IMG/VR virus record: IMGVR_UViG_3300032462_000098
Span: 1-22,556 of that record
Origin: a virus
Reading direction: 5' to 3' (one strand)
DNA length: 22,556 nucleotides
The first letter of the stretch is position 1. Each line of letters starts with the position of its first letter. A program made the position numbers and the translations under genes. Positions 13,694-20,381 of the stretch are shown here, in pieces. The notes under the pieces are model-generated. The model did no database searches and was not told where the DNA came from. It saw nothing but the letters and a program-made list of their open reading frames with translations.

Positions 13694-13874
13694 TTTCTAC
13701 GTATATTTTTACTACATCAAAATTAGATTTTAAATAGCTTTTTGCCTTTTTTATATCTTCTTTAGAATGATGTAAAGTTTTATATAATGTAAAACGAGAT
13801 CCTTGTGGACCAGTTATGCATTCACTAAAAAGCATATCTTTATCTTTTATTCCGGTTGTTTCTGTATATTTCAT
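13686..13874 (-). CDS. Small protein, unknown
   Basis: A 62-residue frame with Cys-Ile-Thr-Gly-Pro-Gln-Gly-Ser-Arg-Phe-Thr-Leu in the middle and a helix plus strand at the C-terminus (AKSYLKSNFDVVKIYV). It is the first gene after the terminator pair at 13889-13970, so it may have a promoter not seen here or depend on read-through. It overlaps the next gene by 8 nt. Confidence 0.65.
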   Translation of the reverse strand: MKYTETTGIKDKDMLFSECITGPQGSRFTLYKTLHHSKEDIKKAKSYLKSNFDVVKIYVEND

Positions 13875-13888
13875 TTATTCTTTTTTTA

Positions 13889-13919
13889 AAAAGTAATAGT
13901 ATAAAAGTTTATTACTTTT
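13889..13919 (-). terminator. AT-rich hairpin, possible attenuator
   Basis: Arms AAAAGTAATA and TATTACTTTT (10 bp) enclose an 11-nt loop, followed on the - strand by further T and A runs, just upstream of the start at 13874. It may be a second terminator or a leader structure. Confidence 0.5.
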
Positions 13920-13937
13920 ATTAATTTCTATTTTAAA

Positions 13938-13970
13938 ATAAAAAAGCTTATCCTTTTCGATAAGCTTTTC
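13938..13970 (-). terminator. Terminator after DUF7768-like gene
   Basis: Perfect 11-bp arms AAAAGCTTATC and GATAAGCTTTT around a 6-nt loop, followed on the - strand by TTTTTTATTTT. It ends the upstream transcript 22 nt after the stop at 13993. Confidence 0.9.
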
Positions 13971-13992
13971 GTATTGACTAGTAGTAATCATT

Positions 13993-14313
13993 TTAATCTA
14001 GTATTTGTCTTTCTTCTATTTCTATATTATTCTTTACAGCGTATTCTTTAGCATATTTCATGCCTGAACTATATCCATAGTCAATATAGAATACTTGTTT
14101 GTCAGCTACACTTTTCCAAGCTAGCCCCGCATTGATTCCTAACATCCTTTCTTCAGGTATATCATCATCTAATATGCCATCTTGAGTATAAAGTAAATGA
14201 CTTGCAATAGGTGCTTCTCCTCTTCGTAAACTGTCGTTCATACAATGCTTTGCATATGTTATGTTTCTTTTTACATCGCCTGCGTAAGGAGATTCTATTA
14301 TTACTTTAATCAT
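13993..14313 (-). CDS. DUF7768/DUF4406-like protein
   Basis: A protein of about 106 residues with Ile-Ile-Glu-Ser-Pro-Tyr-Ala-Gly-Asp, then Asn-x-x-Tyr-Ala, Gly-Glu-Ala-Pro-x-Ala-Ser-His-Leu-Leu-Tyr-Thr-Gln, Leu-Asp-Asp-Asp-Ile-Pro-Glu-Glu-Arg, Gly-Ile-Asn-Ala-Gly-Leu-Ala-Trp and Gly-Met-Lys-Tyr-Ala. This is the characteristic pattern of a phage/bacterial family (DUF7768, related to DUF4406) with a nucleoside 2-deoxyribosyltransferase-like fold. The ATG at 14313 overlaps the upstream stop (ATGA) and places the conserved block at the N-terminus, so it is preferred to the upstream ATG at 14370. The reaction is unknown. Confidence 0.75.
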   Translation of the reverse strand: MIKVIIESPYAGDVKRNITYAKHCMNDSLRRGEAPIASHLLYTQDGILDDDIPEERMLGINAGLAWKSVADKQVFYIDYGYSSGMKYAKEYAVKNNIEIEERQILD

Positions 14314-14594
14314 TTTACCATACTTTTCACTCTTTCTAGTGATAGTTGATCTACTCTCCAGTCTGAACAATTACAAGATTGTTCATACCCAGGTATGAGT
14401 TTAAAAGGGATAGCATCTAATCTTGCATTTTCCATACATAAGTCTACTGCTTGATCATGAACTATTTTCATAGCCCCTATTACATCAGTCATTGAACAAT
14501 GAACATCTGGAGTTTCTCCATCTTCACCGTCTTGTGTTAAGTAACAAGTACTTTTTACTATTTCTTCAAATGTTTCTACTTTTTTATTTTTCAT
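14310..14594 (-). CDS. Small protein, unknown
   Basis: A 94-residue protein with Thr-Gln-Asp-Gly-Glu-Asp-Gly-Glu-Thr-Pro-Asp near the start, a helical middle and Cys-Asn-Cys-Ser-Asp-Trp toward the end. Six Cys are scattered and form no classic zinc motif. It overlaps the DUF7768-like gene by 4 nt (ATGA) and may work with it. Not recognised. Confidence 0.65.
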   Translation of the reverse strand: MKNKKVETFEEIVKSTCYLTQDGEDGETPDVHCSMTDVIGAMKIVHDQAVDLCMENARLDAIPFKLIPGYEQSCNCSDWRVDQLSLERVKSMVK

Positions 14595-14615
14595 TTTATG
14601 TTTCTTTTATTAATT

Positions 14616-15143
14616 TCATATTTTAATGTTACGTTTTTCCAATTCTATTTTTAATTTGTTAGTGTACTCTATTACTTTAGCATCAAGCCATGCTCTATCC
14701 CATGTGTAAGTTTTATTTGGATTTTTTTCTTTCCATATGCTATATTCATTGCTAATTTTCCAAAGTCTGTCCATTTCTTTTTGGCCATATCTTTTTATAA
14801 TATATAAACCATGAATATATTGTAATCCTTCAGCTACATTATTTATGTAACTCCATTGACAATGAACATTAGACTCTTCATAATAAAGAGGTGGGCAAAA
14901 CTTCTTTGCAATAAAATGTCCTGCATTATTTTGACCAGATACTCCTCTTTTACCTTTCCAATACATTTTTTTACCAGAACATACGCATTCTACATAACCT
15001 TGTTTATTGGCGTCACGTATACGTATGTACTGTGAAAATATATGCCATAGTTTTTTCTTTATTTGTGCTATGGTGGGTTTTTTAGCTTTAGCTTTAACTT
15101 TTTTTCTATTTGGACTAGAAGTTCTAATTTTTCTTTGCGTCAT
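14616..15143 (-). CDS. ninG: NinG-like recombination endonuclease
   Basis: The 175-residue protein has a very basic N-terminus (repeated KxKAKK) and a central Cys-Val-Cys-Ser-Gly-Lys. Ala-Gly-His-Phe-Ile (74-78) follows, then Tyr-Tyr-Glu-Glu-Ser-Asn-Val-His-Cys-Gln (87-96), Asn-Asn, Gly, and Tyr-Ile-Ile-Lys-Arg-Tyr-Gly. AGHF and SNVHxQ with this spacing are hallmarks of lambda NinG (Rap), which acts on branched recombination intermediates. The usual second Cys pair after Gln is not intact (QWSYIN), so Zn binding may differ. A TATCTTTG box lies 4 nt before the ATG, predicting a leaderless transcript. Confidence 0.8.
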   Translation of the reverse strand: MTQRKIRTSSPNRKKVKAKAKKPTIAQIKKKLWHIFSQYIRIRDANKQGYVECVCSGKKMYWKGKRGVSGQNNAGHFIAKKFCPPLYYEESNVHCQWSYINNVAEGLQYIHGLYIIKRYGQKEMDRLWKISNEYSIWKEKNPNKTYTWDRAWLDAKVIEYTNKLKIELEKRNIKI

Positions 15144-15147
15144 ACTA

Positions 15148-15155
15148 CAAAGATA
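15148..15155 (-). promoter_or_regulatory. Bacteroidota -7 box, leaderless
   Basis: TATCTTTG ends 4 nt before the ATG of the NinG-like gene, the same spacing as at 12962 and 17395. No clear -33 TTG is seen. Confidence 0.65.
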
Positions 15156-15171
15156 AAGAATTTAAAGTGTT

Positions 15172-15330
15172 TTATTTTTGTAAAGACAAACTTTTAATCA
15201 TTTGCTTTGCTAAAATACCATTGATTTCAAAATGAGTTTTTATATTTTCTATTTCTACAAGAGAAACTTTCCCTGCTACATTTAATTCTTCTAGTATTTT
15301 TGTATATATTTTTATTTCTACTGATGTCAT
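15172..15330 (-). CDS. Small protein, unknown
   Basis: This 52-residue frame starts in an ATGA overlap with the upstream stop and ends before the promoter at 15148. It is predicted helical with a short beta start (SVEIKIYTKIL) and a Lys/Leu-rich end. It could be a winged-helix-sized fragment (NVAGKVSLVEIENIKTHFEING). No family recognised. Confidence 0.6.
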   Translation of the reverse strand: MTSVEIKIYTKILEELNVAGKVSLVEIENIKTHFEINGILAKQMIKSLSLQK

Positions 15331-15695
15331 ATTAATCCTAATTGAAATTTATAAAAACTATTTTTATTTATATGATCTAATTCGTCCATAATATCTGTAT
15401 TTATTTTGCTTATTAAATAGAATGTTTTTTCTTTATCATTTATATTATAATCTATCAAATTTGTTTGTAGAAAAAGAAGAATATCTTTTTTTTCTAACCT
15501 TTCTTTTCTAAATCCGTTCATTATTTCTTTTGCTAAATTTATATTATTATTTAATAATACTTCTACATTTAAAATTTGTTCTTTTGTGATAACTTTTGTT
15601 AATTTACAAAGATGTAATTCTTTTTCTATTAGGTTATTATAATGGAGAGTACTTTTCACTCTATATGCAGGTCTTGTTTTTAAGTTTTCAAACAT
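15327..15695 (-). CDS. Helical protein downstream of polymerase, unknown
   Basis: This 122-residue protein begins 2 nt after the polymerase stop and is probably cotranscribed with it. It is Lys/Asn/Leu-rich and predicted all-helical, with Phe-Arg-Lys-Glu-Arg-Leu-Glu-Lys-Lys in the middle. No family recognised. A polymerase accessory role is possible from position only. Confidence 0.6.
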   Translation of the reverse strand: MFENLKTRPAYRVKSTLHYNNLIEKELHLCKLTKVITKEQILNVEVLLNNNINLAKEIMNGFRKERLEKKDILLFLQTNLIDYNINDKEKTFYLISKINTDIMDELDHINKNSFYKFQLGLI

Positions 15696-15697
15696 TT

Positions 15698-16685
15698 TTA
15701 AAATAGTTTAAATTGTTCTGTTTTTGCATTATTGCTAGGTTTAATTACTGGATCTATTATTTTTCTACATTCTTCTATATAGTATAAATACTGTATATTA
15801 TAATCTTCTTTTTTAATATAATCCATAAACATTTCCACATTCCATCCTTTAATTGTTGCTTGAGTTTTTCCTAAACTTTTACCAGATGTAAAGTTTTTAA
15901 GTAGTTTTTTCTTTGTGTTAGCTATATAAAATCTTAACACTTTATCCTTTAATACTTTATTACTTTCGCCTTCCTCTATTAAAGTGTAATTACTTACACT
16001 TGCTTTAAGGCCTATACAAAAATCAAATATTCCTTTATTTTTTATAACCTGATTTCCTATAGTATAATCATTACCATTCATATGATTAATAACTGTATTT
16101 TTAATTGATACATTGTTTACTATATAATTAGCAATTGCTATTGGTACAATTCTATTACTACTATTTTTATGAAAGTCTTTGTCTATTTCAAAACATCCTT
16201 TTAGTTTAACAGAACCATCACTATAAACACTTGAATAATTATTTACATCCTTTACAAACATTTTGGTATAATCTGCTTCTTCTAGTTCAAGCTTAGTATG
16301 TTTTTCCCAATACCTACATATGTTATTAATTTTATCTTCATATTTTTTTGGAAACCTAAATGTTGCACCATCAGTGTTACTTTGAATACATGTAATCTTA
16401 TCAGAAAGTAATAATATTCTTTCTATCAACATCATTAAGCTTAATTGACCATTAACAGTTGTTTGATAAGTATATAGTTTATCATATAAAAAACTATATT
16501 CTGATTGTGATTTTCCATACACACCATTTAATGCAATTTTTATTGCATAATTTTCAGCAAAATGCGTTTTTTTAGAATATGACTTCCTCTCATTAAATAA
16601 ACCATTATACACTACACCAAATTCTTTACCCAAATGATTGGGGTATAAATCATTTTGTATAGCAAGCATTGGGTAAAAGCTGGTA
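15698..16685 (-). CDS. DNA polymerase, exon 2 (motifs A end, B, C)
   Basis: The C-terminal exon of the split polymerase, joined at 16685 to exon 1 (17697). It begins mid-codon and completes Val309, then Thr-Ser-Phe-Tyr-Pro-Met of motif A. It carries motif B Lys358-x3-Asn362-Gly-Val-Tyr-Gly and motif C Ser-Asn-Thr-Asp414-Gly in place of the usual DTDS. This is a family B-like layout with TDG at the second metal site. Exon lengths 926 + 988 = 1914 nt give 637 residues plus a stop. Counting from the ATG at 16669 alone would miss the catalytic region. This exon alone has no start of its own. Confidence 0.9.
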
Positions 16686-16721
16686 CTTTTTTGTTAATCT
16701 CACATTTCTGTGAGTATCGGA

Positions 16722-17390
16722 CTATATCTTAAGTTTTTTAGTCCATTTAAATCCGTATATTGTTGGTTTATAACCATTACATACGGCATAAATGTTTTGC
16801 CATTTATAAGTTGGATTCTTTGTTATAATTTCTTTAAGATTGGCAAAAGATGCTAATACTTCTCCTGTATTTTTATCTATTTTTTGAAAAGTATATTTTT
16901 CTTTTGCTTTTGATACGTTTTTAGCCATTTGCTTTTTTACATCTGGGTTATTTTTCCAAAATTCCCTATTTCTGTCCCCTGCTTTTTTTCTTTCATTTGG
17001 GTCTTCAAAGCGTTTATGTAAAACAACTGACAACTTGTCACAAGTAGATTGTAAAGGTATCATTCCTCCTTCTGAATCTATTCTAAAATTGTATCCTTTT
17101 TTTCTATCAGTACTATTATATTTTCTGATATAAAAAAGTTCTTTTTCTTTTAAAAGATTAATGTCACATTCACAAATTATTTCATATGTGAAATTGATTT
17201 TTCCATGTTTATGCCATGAATTAATCAAATGAGCATTTTCATTTTTTTTATGTTTGGTATTTAAAGCTGTGATATGAGCTTTTATTCTTCGATAAATATT
17301 AACCGATTTTCCAACATAAATTTTATTATTAATCTTATTTTTTATAACATATATACCAACGATACCTTTATGATTTATATTAAGTTTCAT
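16722..17390 (-). CDS. GIY-YIG homing endonuclease in intron
   Basis: Makes a site-specific cut to move its intron into intronless alleles. The 222-residue protein has Gly12-Ile-Tyr and Tyr25-Val-Gly27 of the GIY-YIG motif, then conserved Arg34/Arg35, His39 and a Glu (about 84, in Glu-Leu-Phe-Tyr-Ile). A basic linker (100-160) follows. Near the C-terminus Ile-Tyr-Ala-Val-Cys-Asn-Gly-Tyr-Lys and Tyr-Gly-Phe-Lys-Trp form an IENR1/NUMOD-type DNA-binding repeat, as in I-TevI relatives. It has its own -7 box TATATTTG 4 nt before the ATG. Its last codons form P8 and P7 of the intron, and the TAG lies inside S. Confidence 0.92.
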   Translation of the reverse strand: MKLNINHKGIVGIYVIKNKINNKIYVGKSVNIYRRIKAHITALNTKHKKNENAHLINSWHKHGKINFTYEIICECDINLLKEKELFYIRKYNSTDRKKGYNFRIDSEGGMIPLQSTCDKLSVVLHKRFEDPNERKKAGDRNREFWKNNPDVKKQMAKNVSKAKEKYTFQKIDKNTGEVLASFANLKEIITKNPTYKWQNIYAVCNGYKPTIYGFKWTKKLKI

Positions 17391-17394
17391 AATA

Positions 17395-17425
17395 CAAATA
17401 TAAATGATAACGTGGTATTATCCAA
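17395..17425 (-). promoter_or_regulatory. Internal promoter for intron endonuclease
   Basis: TTG (17425-17423), a 20-nt spacer and TATATTTG (17402-17395) match the Bacteroidota promoter, ending 4 nt before the ATG at 17390. It would give a leaderless endonuclease mRNA independent of the polymerase transcript. Confidence 0.75.
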
Positions 17426-17696
17426 CTAAAACTAAAAACTTCCTCGCACTTCCAAATACCCGGACTGGGTAAATGTACTCTACTCTCTTCCAACATGACA
17501 ATGTTGTGATTTCGATAGTCTCTGCACCTTCCATACGATATTAAATCATTAAATAACTGAACCACATTTTTTCTTTCAATTACTCTAATTAATATTAAGG
17601 CTTGGCTCAGGATTGCCATCAACATAAGTTGATAAGGTTTCCCTGAGTTCACGAGGTTTTTCTTCTGCTTATGCAGTTTTGGACGCTACCATTTTA

Positions 17697-18622
17697 ACGT
17701 CCCAATCACGAATTATATATTCATCATCTTCGTCAAATACTCCTATTTTTGAACTATGTATACCACCTAATCCAAAATCATATTGTGTACTCCTAAAGCT
17801 TTGTTCAATTTTAAATTCACTATTAACACTATCTATTATTATATTTTTAAATTGAGTTAACACAGTATTAAATTCTGCAGTTTTAAAGTTTACATATTTA
17901 AATATGATATCTTTAATATGTACTATATCTCTATGTGTTCTTAATTTAGACAATTCTTTAGGGTCTTTTCCAACAGCATCAGCATATTTATGTAATACAA
18001 TTGACTCCCCCATTTGTGCATCAGGTAAATTCACCATATTTTTACTATATGCTTTGGATAATTTAAATCGTAATGCTATTTTATCCTTACATTCTTTAAA
18101 AAAGTGATATGTTGAGTCAACATCATTAACACAGTATAACAATACCTCTTTTTCTTGTATACGAGATAAGTCATCACCATGATGATATGGTAAGTCTTGC
18201 ATTTTTTTCCAGTTAGTTGTAAACTGAAGATATTTTAATGATATTCCAAATCTATCATAATGATTAAGTTTAAATAAATCTATTTGACCAATTTTGTTAA
18301 ACTTAGGTCGGTATTTCCACTTATCTTTTACAGGAGCCTGTATTATCTTTTGAGTATACTTGTAGATCATTTTTGCACTTACCGTTTTTTGGTTTAGTAT
18401 CCAATCAAGTATAGGCCAATCAAAATCTAAACCATTAAATGTAACTAAATAATCAGTTTTTTTAAGAGCACCATAATACTTTTTCATTAATGCTAGATCA
18501 TTCACTTCTCTACAAATTTCAAAGTTTACATATTGTTTTGTATTTACATCATAATTAACTACACAAAAATAAGAATAAAATGTCTCTATATCGACAACAA
18601 TTAATTCACTTTTCTTTTTCAT
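17697..18622 (-). CDS. DNA polymerase, exon 1 (3'-5' exonuclease and motif A start)
   Basis: Replicative family B-like DNA polymerase, N-terminal exon of 308 codons plus 2 nt. The exonuclease motifs are complete: Asp11-Ile-Glu13, Asn63-x4-Asp68 and Tyr163-x3-Asp167. A Gly-Leu-Gly-Gly-Ile-His-Ser (about 284-290) matches the YxGG-type linker before motif A. The exon ends in Asp-Trp-Asp308-GT, where Asp308 is the catalytic motif A residue. Without splicing, translation continues 9 codons into the intron (KMVASKTA) and stops at 17669, giving a 317-residue exonuclease-only product. It overlaps the upstream gene by 4 nt (ATGA). Confidence 0.92.
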
Positions 18623-18999
18623 AATTTTTTATTAATTAAATCTATAATAACTTGGAGCTTTAACTCAATATCTAATTCAAGTGTATTGTCTTTTTCTTCT
18701 ACGCTTATTAAATCTAGTTCTAGTAAATATATTAGTGTTAGTTCTGTAAAATAACGATGTTCTTCATTGTATTCAATGAAGTTCTTATCACCACTTAATA
18801 TATTTTTAAATGAATAGTAATTAATTTGTGTAGACATAATACTTTCTAAAATACTAAAAGGAGTTAAATTGTATATATTTGGCATTATTGTTGTAACATC
18901 AAGTTGTGTAAAACTAGAATTATAACCTTTAGTAATACTTGTAAAAAGAGCTATTAGTCTTTTTAAATTTTCTTCATTTGTGTATTTTAATTTAGCCAT
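18619..18999 (-). CDS. Helical protein, unknown
   Basis: This 126-residue acidic protein is rich in Leu, Ile, Thr and Asn and mostly helical, with a Leu/Glu-rich end (ELDIELKLQVIIDLINKKL). It overlaps the polymerase start by 4 nt (ATGA) and the upstream glycosylase-like gene by 13 nt. It lies between a glycosylase-fold protein and the polymerase and so may be a polymerase accessory. No family seen. Confidence 0.65.
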   Translation of the reverse strand: MAKLKYTNEENLKRLIALFTSITKGYNSSFTQLDVTTIMPNIYNLTPFSILESIMSTQINYYSFKNILSGDKNFIEYNEEHRYFTELTLIYLLELDLISVEEKDNTLELDIELKLQVIIDLINKKL

Positions 19000-19640
19000 T
19001 TTATTTCATTTAAATTTCTTCCTTTTAAGTTTTTATTTATATCAGTAAAAACAGTAACATTTTCAACAACAAGTAATGTATGAACCCAATTTAGTTTTTC
19101 ATTTATATTATCTATAATTGGCAACATTGATCTACCAATTATAAGATAATGCAAGCCAGTTACTTTAAAACTTAATATTTTTAGTACATCCTCTATAAAT
19201 TCATTCCATATATCAGAATGGGCATCTTTTTTACCAACTACTGTAGTTAAGTTTGAATTTAACATTAATACTCCTTGATTTGCTAAATATGTTAAATCAG
19301 TAGAATTTGACCATTCATTATAATCATCATTCCATATATCCCATAGCACTTTTAGCTTTTTTGGAGGCTTAATTGAGTTAGTTGTTGATAAAGCTATACC
19401 ATCTGCTATAAGCTTGTTGTTTATTAACCCACTGTAAGGCCCTTTAATGATCACTACAGTACTAAGATCTTTTAATGAACACTCACTAAAGCATTTAAAA
19501 ATTTGATCCAACTGAGGAGTTATTTTTCTTTTCTCTTTTTTAATCTTTTCTGAGATAGTATCCCAATGTTTTACAAATGCTGGTTCTAATAAATTAAACC
19601 AGTCTTTTCCAATAAATTTTATTATTTTATTTTTGTCCAT
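18987..19640 (-). CDS. Uracil-DNA glycosylase-fold protein, catalytic motifs lost
   Basis: The 217 residues align along most of family 1 UNG. Lys-Gly-Pro-Tyr-Ser-Gly (66-71) stands in the place of GQDPYHG, Gly-Ile-Ala-Leu-Ser (81-85) for GLAFS, and Lys-Pro-Pro-Lys-Lys-Leu (91-96) for IPPSL. Leu-Ala-Asn-Gln-Gly-Val-Leu-Met-Leu-Asn-Ser-Asn-Leu-Thr (119-132) matches WARQGVLLLNTVLT. The catalytic Asp of GQDPY and the HPSP loop (here VEN near 192) are absent, so excision of uracil is unlikely. Given its position in the polymerase operon, a non-catalytic role such as a clamp (as with poxvirus D4) or DNA binding is possible. Confidence 0.75.
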   Translation of the reverse strand: MDKNKIIKFIGKDWFNLLEPAFVKHWDTISEKIKKEKRKITPQLDQIFKCFSECSLKDLSTVVIIKGPYSGLINNKLIADGIALSTTNSIKPPKKLKVLWDIWNDDYNEWSNSTDLTYLANQGVLMLNSNLTTVVGKKDAHSDIWNEFIEDVLKILSFKVTGLHYLIIGRSMLPIIDNINEKLNWVHTLLVVENVTVFTDINKNLKGRNLNEIKWLN

Positions 19641-20004
19641 TTTCTTTTAAGTATTTCATTATTGAGTTTATTCCACTTTCTAAAGTGTAAGTTGTATCTT
19701 TGTCAAGTATAGACTTTGCTATTTCAATTGCTGTTTCTGAAGGTAAATTTTCTATATTTTTTGATTCTTTATTAGAAAGAAATACCATTTTTCCATTTTT
19801 TTTAATAAGTTCACTACAACTCCAATTTTCAAAATCAGTAAATTTATTTATTACATTTTTAGCAGTAACTTTAGTCAAACTAGTATTCATGATATAGCAT
19901 AGTTTGTAAGTAGAATATGCAAAACTGTTTGAATCATTATTTAGTTCAATTAAAAAGTATACAACTTTTTCTTCTGGTATTATACTAGCTATGTCTATTT
20001 CCAT
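19627..20004 (-). CDS. Unknown replication-operon protein
   Basis: This 125-residue acidic protein has a Leu/Tyr-rich N-terminal half (VVYFLIELNNDSNSFAYSTYK), then Ala-Lys-Asn-Val-Ile-Asn-Lys-Phe and an Asp/Glu-rich C-terminal helical part. It overlaps both neighbours (14 and 10 nt). Not recognised. Its place between primase and polymerase suggests a replication role. Confidence 0.6.
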   Translation of the reverse strand: MEIDIASIIPEEKVVYFLIELNNDSNSFAYSTYKLCYIMNTSLTKVTAKNVINKFTDFENWSCSELIKKNGKMVFLSNKESKNIENLPSETAIEIAKSILDKDTTYTLESGINSIMKYLKENGQK

Positions 20005-20381
20005 TCTTCTGTTATATCATATATTGAAGATAAAGGGTATGACTCTTTACTAAGTATATTCTTTGTTAGCTCTCCCATTAGTTTTCTATTTAGTTTTAGC
20101 ATATTAAATGCTTCTTTTTTTGATATAGGTACAAACCTTCCTGTATATTCATAAATATATTTATCAATATCCATATAATCAGTTTTATCACCGTTATCAT
20201 CTGGGTAGAAATATCTTATTTTACCTACTTCATAATTATTTATTTTATTAATACATGCAGCCTCTCTTCCCTTTGCAGTAATCTCTATGGTTAATAGGTA
20301 TATATCTTTATGTGTAATTGTATCAAAAACTGTATGTTCTTTTAATTGTTTTAATAAATTCTTCTGTTTTTTTTCTTCCAT
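19995..20381 (-). CDS. Unknown replication-operon protein
   Basis: This 128-residue mixed alpha/beta protein contains Arg-Glu-Ala-Ala-Cys, Tyr-Phe-Tyr-Pro-Asp-Asp-Asn-Gly-Asp and Met-Asp-Ile-Asp-Lys. The start overlaps the primase by 59 nt at an A8 tract. No family recognised. Alternatively, a later start could be used, but no better Met fits near the primase stop. Confidence 0.55.
   Translation of the reverse strand: MEEKKQKNLLKQLKEHTVFDTITHKDIYLLTIEITAKGREAACINKINNYEVGKIRYFYPDDNGDKTDYMDIDKYIYEYTGRFVPISKKEAFNMLKLNRKLMGELTKNILSKESYPLSSIYDITEEWK

Larger units (their letters stand above)
16686..17696 (-). ncRNA. Group IA self-splicing intron in polymerase gene
   Basis: A 1011-nt intron. The guide at 17681-17691 is complementary to the joined exons (GGACGU + UACCA) over 11 nt, with one G-U pair at the 5' splice site, and omega-G is 16686. 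Core elements are present. P3 is ACGAGG (17651-17656) with CCTCGC (17442-17447). P4 is CTCAGG/CCTGAG (17642-17647, 17606-17611). R is GACTAT (17515-17520) with S ATAGTC (16720-16725) as P7. Hairpins P2 (17665-17676), P7.1 (17491-17506), P7.2 (17457-17471) and P9 (16699-16714, GAAA loop) complete it. The P7.1/P7.2 insertions indicate subgroup IA. The GIY-YIG gene fills the P8 loop. Confidence 0.9.

Noticed and set aside
17380-17652. 90-codon frame on the - strand inside the intron
   Set aside because: It runs over P3-P7.2 of the ribozyme core, has no promoter or family similarity, and its bases are explained by the RNA structure.
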